Assembly (NCBI RefSeq): GCF_001477495.1
Contig: NZ_LDTF01000011.1
Span: forward strand, 1-36,810
DNA length: 36,810 nt
DNA from: Sphingomonas yabuuchiae
GTDB taxonomy: Bacteria; Pseudomonadota; Alphaproteobacteria; Sphingomonadales; Sphingomonadaceae
Reading direction: 5' to 3'
This document shows, in pieces, positions 1-8,177 of the stretch. A program made the translations under genes and the position numbers. Below the pieces are notes generated by a model, which made no database searches, was not told the DNA's origin, and saw nothing but the letters and a program-made list of their open reading frames with translations. The stretch's first letter is position 1, and each line of letters starts with the position of its first letter.

Positions 1-208
1 ACCCCGCCCCGCCCGGATCGTCGAGTCGCGGTCGCCCTCCGTGGGACTGGGGCAGAAGGGGCGCGAGGATCTGCGTGTCGGCGAGCGCGTGTTCCACCAG
101 AAGTTCGGCTATGGCGCGATCGCGGCGATCGAAGGCAACAAGCTGGAAATTGATTTTGAGCAGGCTGGACGCAAGCGGGTGATGGACAGCTTCGTCACCA
201 AGGGGTGA
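1..208 (+). CDS. uvrD: UvrD/PcrA-type DNA helicase, C-terminal end (partial)
   Basis: This is the last 68 codons of a gene that begins before the window; it ends at a TGA at 206-208. The visible residues hold the C-terminal segment typical of UvrD/PcrA superfamily 1 helicases: a basic linker, then RVFHQKFGYGAI and LEIDFEQAG followed by a short tail. In that family this forms a small Tudor-like fold that follows the helicase core and helps contact RNA polymerase. UvrD unwinds DNA during nucleotide excision and mismatch repair. The helicase motifs themselves lie outside the window, so the assignment rests only on this tail. Other SF1 helicases carry a similar tail, so PcrA or Rep-like naming is possible. 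Confidence 0.85.
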   Translation, partial: PRPARIVESRSPSVGLGQKGREDLRVGERVFHQKFGYGAIAAIEGNKLEIDFEQAGRKRVMDSFVTKG

Positions 209-255
209 GGATCACCCGCTTCTATGGCGCAAGGGACGCGACGACGTGCCGTTCA

Positions 256-280
256 GGAACCATATTCTTTCGTAACCGTA
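256..280 (+). promoter_or_regulatory. Candidate EcfG-type (general stress) promoter, imperfect -10
   Basis: GGAAC at 256-260, a 16-base spacer and CGTA at 277-280 approximate the alphaproteobacterial EcfG/SigT consensus GGAAC-N16/17-CGTT, with one -10 mismatch. It lies 44 bases upstream of the ATG of the glycine-zipper protein. Transcription from here is inferred. Confidence 0.4.
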
Positions 281-324
281 TCGGTCCCCTTCCCCGATTG
301 TCGGGGCATGGAGGGATAGGAACG

Positions 325-885
325 ATGGGCTTTCGTCGTCTGACCATCTTGGCGATCACGACCGCCGTCACCGCAACGGCCATTCCGGCGACGGCGCAGA
401 CCGCCGCTCAGGATGCGCGGTTCCGGGCGGCGCAGGCTCGCTTCGATCGGGAATATCAGATCTATCGTCAGGAAGTGGATCTTTACCAGTCCGAGCGGAG
501 CCGGGGCGGCTATGACGATGGCGACTATCGTTCCGCCCCGCCGCCTTCCGGCCCCGGCGGTTATCGGGTCGCACCTCCGGTCCCGGCCGATGGCTATGAC
601 CGCAATGCCGAACCCTATTACGATCCGGTCGGCGATTATCGCGACGGGTCGCAATATCGCGAGCGGGTTCTGCAGCCGCAGGACCGCGTCTATGCGGGTA
701 CCGATGGCCGCTATTATTGCCGTCGCCCGGACGGCACGACCGGCCTGATCATCGGCGGCGCGGCTGGTGGCGTGCTGGGCAATCTGGTCGGCGGCCGGAG
801 CAGCACGATCGCGACGCTGCTCGGGGCGGCTGGCGGTGCACTGGCCGGGCGCTCGATCGAGCAGAACCAGGTCCGCTGCCGCTGA
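325..885 (+). CDS. Secreted glycine-zipper 2TM domain protein
   Basis: This gene encodes 186 residues. The ATG at 325 is chosen because it begins a clear Sec signal peptide (MGFRRLTILAITTAV, cleavage probably after IPATAQ) and follows a purine-rich GGAGGGATAGGA; an open frame further upstream from 205 lacks these. Residues 30-60 look helical and charged, residues 60-125 are rich in Tyr, Gly, Pro and Asp, and residues 140-180 contain a glycine zipper (GLIIGGAAGGVLGNLVGG, then LLGAAGGALAGRSIEQ) as in the Rickettsia 17-kDa antigen/glycine-zipper 2TM family. Such proteins are periplasmic or outer-membrane-associated and of largely unknown function. There is no lipobox cysteine, so it is probably not a lipoprotein. 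A candidate stress promoter sits upstream. Confidence 0.8.
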   Translation: MGFRRLTILAITTAVTATAIPATAQTAAQDARFRAAQARFDREYQIYRQEVDLYQSERSRGGYDDGDYRSAPPPSGPGGYRVAPPVPADGYDRNAEPYYDPVGDYRDGSQYRERVLQPQDRVYAGTDGRYYCRRPDGTTGLIIGGAAGGVLGNLVGGRSSTIATLLGAAGGALAGRSIEQNQVRCR

Positions 886-892
886 GGCTCAT

Positions 893-930
893 ACCAGGCA
901 CCGCGTTTCATCCGACGCGCGGTGTCTGGT
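893..930. terminator. Hairpin between convergent genes, probable bidirectional terminator
   Basis: A 13-base stem, arms 893-905 (ACCAGGCACCGCG) and 918-930 with a single G-T wobble, encloses a 12-base loop. It fills the gap between the glycine-zipper gene (+) and the WYL-like gene (-). No long T run follows, so termination is plausible but not certain. Confidence 0.55.
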
Positions 931-940
931 TCATACAGGA

Positions 941-1300
941 TCAGCTCGGCTCGACCATCATCAGCGCGGCACCCTGATATTTCTCGGCGTCGCGCTCGAA
1001 CAGGCCGCTTGCGGCGAACCGGCGCGGCGTGAGGCGCAGCGCGCCGAGTCCCGCAAGCTTGAACGTGCCCATCTTTTCCTCGCGCGGCGGCTTGCCGTCC
1101 CGCTCGATCGTCGTCGCGTCGACGTACAGCTCGTCGTGCCGCGTGAAGATCACATGGGGCGCCAGCACCACCTCGCCGCGATTGTACATGGCGGATACCG
1201 CCTGCATCTTGACGATCGCTTCGAAGATGATGGCGGGAGCGCCTGCCGCCGGTTCAGCCGGACGGCGCTCGGTCGTCGTCATATCGGTCATCCCGTGCAT
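941..1300 (-). CDS. WYL-like domain protein (conserved, uncharacterised)
   Basis: This codes for 119 residues. The first ATG (1300) follows AGGA at a spacing of seven bases, although two further in-frame Met codons at residues 4 and 7 are possible starts. Residues 23-100 resemble an isolated WYL-type ligand-sensing fold: an I-x-EAI helix, then YNRGEVVLAPHVIFTRHDEL, a YVDATT strand and a K-L-A-x-L...TPRRF ending, matching the order of conserved blocks in WYL domains. There is no DNA-binding helix-turn-helix, so this would be a standalone sensor or accessory domain and not a full WYL regulator. The gene converges on the glycine-zipper gene and lies 90 bases downstream of the prolyl oligopeptidase gene on the same strand. 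The domain call comes from recall of the pattern only. Confidence 0.65.
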   Translation of the reverse strand: MHGMTDMTTTERRPAEPAAGAPAIIFEAIVKMQAVSAMYNRGEVVLAPHVIFTRHDELYVDATTIERDGKPPREEKMGTFKLAGLGALRLTPRRFAASGLFERDAEKYQGAALMMVEPS

Positions 1301-1353
1301 TTGCCGATCCTGTCGCGGCGCAGCAAGAGCATAATTGCCGCATGGGGCGATGG

Positions 1354-1379
1354 AAAGGCCGGACGTACGAGCCGTCCGA
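1354..1379 (-). terminator. Weak hairpin after the prolyl oligopeptidase gene
   Basis: Arms CCGGACG (1359-1365) and CGTCCGA (1373-1379) form a stem of about seven pairs with one wobble just beyond the leftward stop codon at 1391. On the minus strand it is followed by a short CTTT run. It could be a weak terminator. Confidence 0.3.
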
Positions 1380-1390
1380 CCTCTCCGGTA

Positions 1391-3505
1391 TCACTTCGGT
1401 GCGTCCATCAGCTTTTGCGCGAAATATACCATCTGCTGAGCGCTCAACCGCGCACCTTGCGCAATGTCCGCGTCGCCGGAGTGTCCCCCCGCCGTGTCTT
1501 CGTAAAAAAGATAGGGTATGCCATATTCCGACAGCCGTGCGGCGAACTTGCGGGCGTGCTGCGGCCCGACCCGGTCGTCCTTGGTCGTGGTCCAGATGTA
1601 AGGCTCAGGATAAGCGACGCCCTTGCGGATATTGGCATAGGGCGAAATCTTGCGCAGGAACGCGGCCTCTTCCGGCACGTCGATCGAGCCATATTCGTCC
1701 TTCCACGAATCGCCCGCCGCGATCTTCTGATACCGGACCATGTCGAGCAGCGGCACCTGGATCGTCACCGCCTTCCACAACTCCGGATGCTGGGTCAGTT
1801 CGACGCCCATCAGCAGGCCGCCGTTCGACCCGCCATAGATGCCCAGCTTCTGCGGATTGGTGATGCGCCGCGTGAACAGGTCTTTCGCCACGCTCGCGAA
1901 ATCGTCATAGATGATCTGACGCTTGGTCTTGCGGCCCGCATCATGCCATTTCGGGCCGAACTCGCCGCCACCCCGGATATTGGCGAGCACGAATGCCCCG
2001 CCACGCTCGGTCCAGATCTTACCGGTGGAACCGAGATAATTGGGCAGTCGGGCAATCTCGAACCCGCCATAGGCCGTCATCAGCGTCGGCGTCGTACCGT
2101 CCAGCTTTGCGCCCTTGGGAAGGACGACGAAATAGGGGATCCTGGTCCCGTCGGTCGAGACGGCTTCATATTGATGGACGGTCGTGCCCGCGGCATCGAA
2201 GCGGGCGGGCAAGGTCTTCAGAACCTCAGGTGCGACCGGACGGCTGGCGTCGAAGCGCGACAACACGGTCGGCGTCGTGAAGCCGGAGGTCGACAGGTAG
2301 ACGGCATTCGAGCGGTCGCTGGTGCTGACCACATCGACCGCCATATTGTCCGGCACCTGCACAGGCGTAGCCGTCCAGCCATTGCCGGTCGGGGCGAAGA
2401 CGCTCGCCCGGCCCCGGACATTGTCGATATAGGTGACGACGACGCGGTCCTTCGTGGTCGAGACTCCCTCCACCGCCTGTCGGTCGGTCGGCGTGAACAG
2501 CGCGCGCGGCGTGATCTGCCCCGCTTCCAGCTCGGACAGTGGCGCCCAGACGACCGAGCCCGCCGGATGCTGGCTCCAGGCGTCGCTGGTCTGAAAGATC
2601 ACTTTGCCATCGACCATCCCGGACGGAAAGGCGCGGGCGGGCATGGCGATCGGCTTGGCCCCGCCGCCGGGCGTCCAGAACAGCTTGCTGCCGCCGAAAA
2701 AGGTCTGTCGCCGCTCGATCACGACCGCCCGGTTACCCTTCGCGTCGGTCAGGACGCTGGCATAGGTGCCAAGTTCGTCGGTCGGCGCGCCCCGGAAAAT
2801 CTCGGTCGCCTGATCGAGCGCCGCGCCGCGCTTCACCATCTTCACGACGAAGGGATAGCTCGATTTGGTAAGCGTCCCCTGCCCCCAGTCGCGGCTGACC
2901 AGCAGCGTATCCTTGTCGAGCCAGGCGGCGCCCTGCTTGGAGGTGGCGAGACGGAAGCCGTTCGGCACGAACTGGCCGGTCTCCAGATCGAACTCGCGAT
3001 ACTCGATCGCGTCCTCCCCGCCTTCCGAAAGGGCGATCAGGCACAGCCGATCCTCCGGGCTGAGACAGGACAGGCCTTTCCAGACCCATTTCTTGCCCTC
3101 CGCCTTGCTGAGCGCGTCGAGGTCGAGCAGCGTCGTCCATTTGGGGTTGGCTGAGGCGTAATCGGCCTCGGTCGTCCAGCGCCAAAGCCCCTGCGGATGA
3201 TCGGCATCGCGCCAGAAATTGACGATACGGCCATAGATCTGGCCCGGCATCGGGATACGATCCTTGGCCGAGGCGATGGCGAGAGCCTCGGAATAGAAGG
3301 TCTGATAGCGTGGATCGTTCTGAAGCCGCGGCAGGGTCTTGGCATTCTCCGCCTCGACCCAGGCGAGCGCCTTCGCGCCGTCCTTGTCCTCCAGCCAGAT
3401 ATAGGGATCATTGTCGGTCATCGGGCTGGTCTGCGCCATCGCAGGCCCCGCCACAACCTGCCCGGCCAGCATCGTGCCCGCCAGCAGTCCACGCCATCCC
3501 CGCAT
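1391..3505 (-). CDS. Secreted prolyl oligopeptidase family serine peptidase (S9)
   Basis: The product has 704 residues. The ATG at 3505 is preferred over an in-frame start 21 codons upstream because it opens directly into a signal peptide (MRGWRGLLAGTMLAGQVVAG, cleavage near AMAQ) and has GGAG upstream. Residues 30-70 carry the PYIWLED..AL.WVE..N entry typical of the family, followed by a beta-propeller region to about residue 420 and the alpha/beta-hydrolase domain. The catalytic triad is visible: Ser560 in YGGSNGGLLMG, Asp643/644 in TTKDDRVGP and His675 in AGGHSGD. The family cleaves short peptides after proline; the signal peptide places this one in the periplasm. It resembles the prolyl oligopeptidase-like enzymes common in sphingomonads. 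Physiological substrates are unknown. It is divergent from the chloroperoxidase-like gene across 219 bases. Confidence 0.92.
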   Translation of the reverse strand: MRGWRGLLAGTMLAGQVVAGPAMAQTSPMTDNDPYIWLEDKDGAKALAWVEAENAKTLPRLQNDPRYQTFYSEALAIASAKDRIPMPGQIYGRIVNFWRDADHPQGLWRWTTEADYASANPKWTTLLDLDALSKAEGKKWVWKGLSCLSPEDRLCLIALSEGGEDAIEYREFDLETGQFVPNGFRLATSKQGAAWLDKDTLLVSRDWGQGTLTKSSYPFVVKMVKRGAALDQATEIFRGAPTDELGTYASVLTDAKGNRAVVIERRQTFFGGSKLFWTPGGGAKPIAMPARAFPSGMVDGKVIFQTSDAWSQHPAGSVVWAPLSELEAGQITPRALFTPTDRQAVEGVSTTKDRVVVTYIDNVRGRASVFAPTGNGWTATPVQVPDNMAVDVVSTSDRSNAVYLSTSGFTTPTVLSRFDASRPVAPEVLKTLPARFDAAGTTVHQYEAVSTDGTRIPYFVVLPKGAKLDGTTPTLMTAYGGFEIARLPNYLGSTGKIWTERGGAFVLANIRGGGEFGPKWHDAGRKTKRQIIYDDFASVAKDLFTRRITNPQKLGIYGGSNGGLLMGVELTQHPELWKAVTIQVPLLDMVRYQKIAAGDSWKDEYGSIDVPEEAAFLRKISPYANIRKGVAYPEPYIWTTTKDDRVGPQHARKFAARLSEYGIPYLFYEDTAGGHSGDADIAQGARLSAQQMVYFAQKLMDAPK

Positions 3506-3661
3506 TCCGTCACGCTCCGTCTCAATCACGAATGACGGGAATGTGACTTCATCACGTAACGAAGGCAATGCGAGACAGCCGCTTTATTACCCTCCTCATC
3601 GGCCCCATCCAAGTCGATGGAAACATGGGATACCTCGCCGCTCTGCAATCGCCGGGGATAC

Positions 3662-3686
3662 GGAACGGCCGCACGACCGGTCCGTT
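3662..3686 (+). promoter_or_regulatory. EcfG-type general stress promoter, exact consensus
   Basis: GGAAC at 3662-3666, exactly 16 bases, then CGTT at 3683-3686 match the alphaproteobacterial EcfG/SigT consensus at every defined position. The -10 element ends 38 bases before the ATG of the hydrolase at 3725, a sensible leader length. The pattern is seen directly; activity is inferred. Confidence 0.65.
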
Positions 3687-3724
3687 CACCTTCCGCCTTA
3701 TCGCCATATGCGCAGGAGCAGACG

Positions 3725-4549
3725 ATGCCTTATGTGAAGACTCGCGACGGAACCGACATTTACGTCAAGGACTGGGGTGAAGGTCGCCCCGTTGTACTGC
3801 TCCATGGCTGGCCGCTCTCGGCGGACATGTGGGACGCCCAGATGATGGCACTGGCCGAGGCCGGGTTCCGCGCCATCGCCTATGACCGGCGTGGTTTTGG
3901 ACGCTCGGGCCAGCCGTGGTCGGGGTACGACTATGACACGCTCTCCGACGATCTCGCCGATGTGCTGGAGGCGACGGGCGCGCAGGATGCCGCGATCATC
4001 GGCTTCTCGATGGGGGGCGGTGAAGTCGCCCGTTATATGAGCCGCCATGATGGCAAGGGCGTGGTCGCGGCCGGGCTCATCGCCTCGGTCGTGCCATACA
4101 TGCTCAAGACCGACGACAATCCCGACGGCACCGATCAATCGGTGTTCGACCAGATCGGTCAGGGCCTGCGCGACGACCGCGCCAACTTCCTGCGCCACAC
4201 CTTCTTCAAGCAGTTCTTCGGCGTGGGCTTCATCAGCAGCCCGGTCAGCGACGATGTGCTTGACTGGGCGACGAGCGTGGCGATGCAGGCGGGGCTCAAG
4301 CCGACGCTGGCCTGCGCTGAATCGTTCAGCCAGACCGACTTCCGCCCGGATCTGTCTGCCTTCCGCGTGCCGACGCTGATCGTGCATGGAACCGGCGATC
4401 AGACCGTGCCGATCGACGCGGCAGGACGGGCCGCAGCGGCCGGGATCGCGCATTCGCAGCTTGTCGAATATGACGGCGCGCCGCACGGGTTGAACGTCAC
4501 CCATAGCGACCGCCTGACCAGCGACCTGCTGACCTTCCTGGGTCGGTGA
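3725..4549 (+). CDS. Alpha/beta hydrolase, non-haem chloroperoxidase/arylesterase type
   Basis: This encodes 274 residues, starting at the ATG at 3725 that follows AGGAG by six bases; the longer upstream frame has no such signal. The sequence is the compact alpha/beta-hydrolase of cofactor-free haloperoxidases and related arylesterases: oxyanion region LLHGWPLS (residues 25-32), DRRGFGRS, nucleophile Ser95 in GFSMGGGE, acid Asp225 in HGTGDQTVP and His254 in GAPHGLN. These enzymes hydrolyse esters or form peracids that can halogenate; the cellular substrate is usually unknown. There is no signal peptide, so it should be cytoplasmic. An exact EcfG-type promoter lies just upstream, pointing to control by the general stress response, and a strong terminator follows immediately. 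Confidence 0.92.
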   Translation: MPYVKTRDGTDIYVKDWGEGRPVVLLHGWPLSADMWDAQMMALAEAGFRAIAYDRRGFGRSGQPWSGYDYDTLSDDLADVLEATGAQDAAIIGFSMGGGEVARYMSRHDGKGVVAAGLIASVVPYMLKTDDNPDGTDQSVFDQIGQGLRDDRANFLRHTFFKQFFGVGFISSPVSDDVLDWATSVAMQAGLKPTLACAESFSQTDFRPDLSAFRVPTLIVHGTGDQTVPIDAAGRAAAAGIAHSQLVEYDGAPHGLNVTHSDRLTSDLLTFLGR

Positions 4550-4554
4550 TACAG

Positions 4555-4584
4555 AAAAGGGCGGCCTTGCGGGGCCGCCCTTTT
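4555..4584. terminator. Strong bidirectional rho-independent terminator
   Basis: A perfect 12-base stem, AAAAGGGCGGCC (4555-4566) with GGCCGCCCTTTT (4573-4584), has a six-base loop. It carries a T run on each strand and lies between the convergent hydrolase and ftsB genes, so it can end transcription both ways. Confidence 0.93.
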
Positions 4585-4907
4585 CACTTCAGGGGGACGA
4601 TGACCTCGTCCGGATGGGCGACGTTCAGTTCCTTGCGGACCATTTCATCGACCATATCCGGATTGGCATGGTCCGGATCGAGCAGCGCCACCCTGTTCTT
4701 CAACACCGTCCGCCGTTTGTCGAGCGCAGCATAGTCATGCTCCCGCTTCACCAGCTGACGCTGATACTCGCCGTAAGCAAGCAGACCGTTGCGCCCCAGC
4801 ACCGCATAGGCGCCGAAGAAGGCAACGATCGTCAGACCAAGGGCGGGCAGCGCGGCCCGCCGCATGGTCCGGATGAAAGGCGACGGTTTCTTGGTCACGG
4901 CAACCAT
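4584..4907 (-). CDS. ftsB: FtsB/DivIC-family septum formation protein
   Basis: A 107-residue small bitopic membrane protein. A basic cytoplasmic N-terminus is followed by one transmembrane segment (about residues 21-38, ALGLTIVAFFGAYAVLG) and a periplasmic coiled coil (EYQRQLVKREHDYAALDKRR, then LKNRVALLDP) ending in the D-x-VDEMVRKELN block typical of FtsB/DivIC. FtsB joins FtsL and FtsQ in the divisome and helps activate septal peptidoglycan synthesis. It lies directly downstream of eno, a classic bacterial arrangement. The ATG at 4907 is chosen; an alternative TTG at 4934 would overlap the eno stop as TTGA and add nine residues, so coupled initiation there cannot be excluded. Confidence 0.9.
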   Translation of the reverse strand: MVAVTKKPSPFIRTMRRAALPALGLTIVAFFGAYAVLGRNGLLAYGEYQRQLVKREHDYAALDKRRTVLKNRVALLDPDHANPDMVDEMVRKELNVAHPDEVIVPLK

Positions 4908-4930
4908 AATCGTCCCGTCGCCTTCCGATT

Positions 4931-6223
<1,293 letters not shown>

Positions 6224-6294
6224 CTACATCAGCCTAGTGGTCTCGGCGCGGCTCTATCGTGTGACTGTGCGAAGGGCAATTGCGGTAAAAGCAT

Positions 6295-6320
6295 GGAACC
6301 GTGCTTCCATCGCCGGGGTT
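6295..6320 (+). promoter_or_regulatory. Candidate EcfG-type promoter of the YqjD-like operon
   Basis: GGAAC at 6295-6299 is followed after 17 bases by GGTT at 6317-6320, one base off the EcfG -10 element CGTT. It lies 48 bases ahead of the ATG at 6369. The genes downstream are of stress-associated families, which supports the reading. Confidence 0.42.
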
Positions 6321-6368
6321 AAGAGGCAAACCGCCCGTTCGTCCGGGCCGTAACGAAAGGGTATCTCG

Positions 6369-6902
6369 ATGGCTGACACCGACAGCACCTTCCCCGCCGC
6401 CGATACCGCGACGCCCGGTTTCGGCGCCAACATCGCGGTTGCGCCGGAAGTCGCCGCACCGAACGCCCCGCTGGTATCGGACGCCGATGCGTCGAAGGCC
6501 AAGGCCGGTCTGGCCGACGCCAAGCAGCAGGTGAAGGACGGCGCCAGCAAGTTCCAGCAGCAGGCCGTCGATAAAATCCAGGCACTGGCCGGTGACGGCA
6601 AGGCCAAGGCCGGCTCGGCACTCGACCAGGTGGCGCAGCTGCTGAACGACGCGGCCGGGCAGGTCGACGAAAAGCTGGGTAACCAATATGGCCAATATGC
6701 CCGGTCGGCCGCCGACACCGTGACCTCGCTGTCGAGTTCGATCAAGGACAAGGATGTCGAAGAACTGCTCGACGACGCCCGCGCCTTCGTCACCAAGAGC
6801 CCGGCCGTCGCGATCGGCATTGCCGCCGCGCTCGGCTTCGCGCTGGCACGCGTGGTCCAGTCGGGTGTCGAAACCCGCCAGTCGGCCGACGCCTCCGCGT
6901 GA
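6369..6902 (+). CDS. DUF883/YqjD-like membrane-anchored helical protein
   Basis: A 177-residue protein starting at the ATG at 6369 behind AAAGGG. It has a low-complexity Ala/Pro-rich N-terminus (1-45), long charged amphipathic helices (about 45-145, with repeated AKAGxxxxQ and DxVAQLLNDAAGQVDEK patterns) and a C-terminal hydrophobic helix (SPAVAIGIAAALGFALARVV) ending just before the stop. This is the layout of YqjD/ElaB/DUF883 proteins, which anchor in the inner membrane by a C-terminal segment and, in E. coli, associate with ribosomes in stationary phase. Whether this one binds ribosomes is unknown. It heads a run of three overlapping genes and a fourth a little downstream. Confidence 0.75.
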   Translation: MADTDSTFPAADTATPGFGANIAVAPEVAAPNAPLVSDADASKAKAGLADAKQQVKDGASKFQQQAVDKIQALAGDGKAKAGSALDQVAQLLNDAAGQVDEKLGNQYGQYARSAADTVTSLSSSIKDKDVEELLDDARAFVTKSPAVAIGIAAALGFALARVVQSGVETRQSADASA

Positions 6903-7255
6903 CCCGCGTCGTCGAAACCCTGCGGACGGCGGTATCGCCCGAGCCGGAGACGTTGACTTCGCTGGTGTCTCAGCTTGTCGACGACGGGCGAACGTTCGTC
7001 AGCGCCGAGATCGATCTGGCGAAGGCCCGCGTTACCGACAAGATCGGGCGCTATCGCAGTGCCGCGATTTTCTTCGGGGTCGCAGCGATATTGGGCCTGT
7101 CGGCGCTGATAGCATTGCTGGTCGGCCTGATCTTCGCGCTGGCACCCGCGACGGGACCTTTCGCGGCGACGTTGATAGTCGTCGGCGCGGTCGTCATCAT
7201 CGCTGGCATCTTGGCGATGATGGGCAAGTCCCGTCTGTCCGGAGGTGGCGCATGA
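6899..7255 (+). CDS. YqjE-like/phage holin family membrane protein
   Basis: A 118-residue protein. The start is a GTG overlapping the previous stop as GTGA (6899-6902), a sign of translational coupling. After an amphipathic N-terminal region (LTSLVSQLVDDGRTFVSAEIDLAKAR) come two membrane helices (about residues 53-78 and 84-107), the pattern of the Phage_holin_3_6/YqjE family. Despite the family name these are chromosomal membrane proteins, and there is no phage context here. In E. coli yqjE sits between yqjD and yqjK, and the order here is the same. The function is unknown. Confidence 0.78.
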   Translation: MTRVVETLRTAVSPEPETLTSLVSQLVDDGRTFVSAEIDLAKARVTDKIGRYRSAAIFFGVAAILGLSALIALLVGLIFALAPATGPFAATLIVVGAVVIIAGILAMMGKSRLSGGGA

Positions 7256-7503
7256 CCGTCGCAGAAGCAGAACTCCGCGCGGCCGAGGCACGCGAGCGGC
7301 TGAACACCACCGCATCGCGCATCCAGGCGAAACTGGAGCCGCAGGCCCTTGCTGCGCAGGCTCGCGAGGCAAGCGTCACGGCTGCTAAATGCGGCCTCGA
7401 GTCCGCCAAGAGCAACCCTGCCGCCGTCGCTGGTGGCGTGGCCATTGTCGGCCTCTTCCTCAATCGTCGGCGGATCGCCCGCCTGTTCAAGCGTAAACGC
7501 TGA
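7252..7503 (+). CDS. DUF3618-type small membrane protein
   Basis: An 83-residue protein starting at the ATG at 7252, overlapping the previous stop as ATGA. The N-terminal half is a charged helix (ELRAAEARERLNTTASRIQAKLEPQALA), as in DUF3618 proteins, followed by SNPAAVAGGVAIVGLFLNRRR, a short hydrophobic stretch, and a very basic tail. It occupies the position of YqjK in the E. coli yqjDEK cluster. It probably sits on the inner membrane with the previous two products. The longer open frame that enters from upstream is only a read-through of the same frame. Confidence 0.7.
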   Translation: MTVAEAELRAAEARERLNTTASRIQAKLEPQALAAQAREASVTAAKCGLESAKSNPAAVAGGVAIVGLFLNRRRIARLFKRKR

Positions 7504-7556
7504 TTTGGTTCGCGGGGGGCATACCCTTCGCGACACGGCCCAGAAGGATGTTCGCA

Positions 7557-8027
7557 ATGACCACCGAAACCCACGATCAGCAGACCGCCCTCCGCGAGAA
7601 GATCGACCACACGCGCGAGACCGCGTCGCAGGCCTATCATGACGCGAAGGACAAGGCGGCGAGCGCGCTGCACACGTCCAAGGACAAGGCCGGCGAGTTG
7701 GCGCACAAGACCGCTCGCACCATCGAGTCCAATCCGCTCGGCATTCTAGTCGGCGGGCTGGTCGTCGGTGTGATCGCCGGGGCGCTGATTCCCCGTTCGG
7801 CGCGTGAGAAGGAATTGCTCGCCCCGCTTGGCAAGAAGCTGGGTGAGACGATCCGCCAGGCGACGCAGGCCGCGCGCGAGACGGGCCTGCGCGAGCTGGA
7901 AGATGCCGGTCTGACCAAGGATGCCGCCAAGGACCGCGCCAAGTCGCTGTTCGACGATGTGGTCAAGGCCGCGAGCAATGCCGGTTCGGCCGCAGCCAAG
8001 GCCGCGACCAACAAGACCTCCGCCTGA
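7557..8027 (+). CDS. Second YqjD/ElaB-like (DUF883-type) membrane-anchored protein
   Basis: A 156-residue protein. The ATG at 7557 is preferred to one nine bases earlier because AGAAGGA lies seven bases before it. A charged helical region (ALREKIDHTRETASQAYHDA, then KDKAASALHTSKDKAGELAH) leads to ESNPLGILVGGLVVGVIAGALIPRS, a glycine-rich hydrophobic hairpin or membrane anchor centred near residue 70, and then another Ala/Lys-rich helical domain (90-156). The KDKA repeats recall LEA-like or YtxH/CsbD-like stress proteins. It follows the three overlapping genes after 53 bases and ends just ahead of a strong terminator, so it is probably the last gene of that unit. Confidence 0.68.
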   Translation: MTTETHDQQTALREKIDHTRETASQAYHDAKDKAASALHTSKDKAGELAHKTARTIESNPLGILVGGLVVGVIAGALIPRSAREKELLAPLGKKLGETIRQATQAARETGLRELEDAGLTKDAAKDRAKSLFDDVVKAASNAGSAAAKAATNKTSA

Positions 8028-8054
8028 GTTCACCGTCTTATATTCGGGCGAACG

Positions 8055-8094
8055 GCGCCCCGCGATCCGAAGGTGATCGCGGGGCGCTTCTTTT
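8055..8094 (+). terminator. Strong rho-independent terminator
   Basis: A perfect 13-base GC-rich stem (8055-8067 GCGCCCCGCGATC with 8075-8087) has a seven-base loop and is followed by TTCTTTT. It ends the YqjD-like operon. Confidence 0.93.
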
Positions 8095-8177
8095 GACGAG
8101 GGCATGCGGCAACGGCTTGCGGGTGCGTACGGGGCTTTCTACCAAGATCGTTCCATCGCTCTCACCGGGATATCCGC

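Noticed and set aside
767..3154. A 795-codon open frame on the plus strand opposite the prolyl oligopeptidase gene
   Set aside because: It is antisense to a gene with a full catalytic triad and signal peptide, has Arg/His/Asp-rich content typical of GC-rich shadow frames, and shows no family motif.
6899..7255. Prophage remnant, because the product falls in a 'phage holin' family
   Set aside because: The Phage_holin_3_6 family includes chromosomal YqjE-like proteins, the neighbours are YqjD- and YqjK-like, and no phage genes are present.
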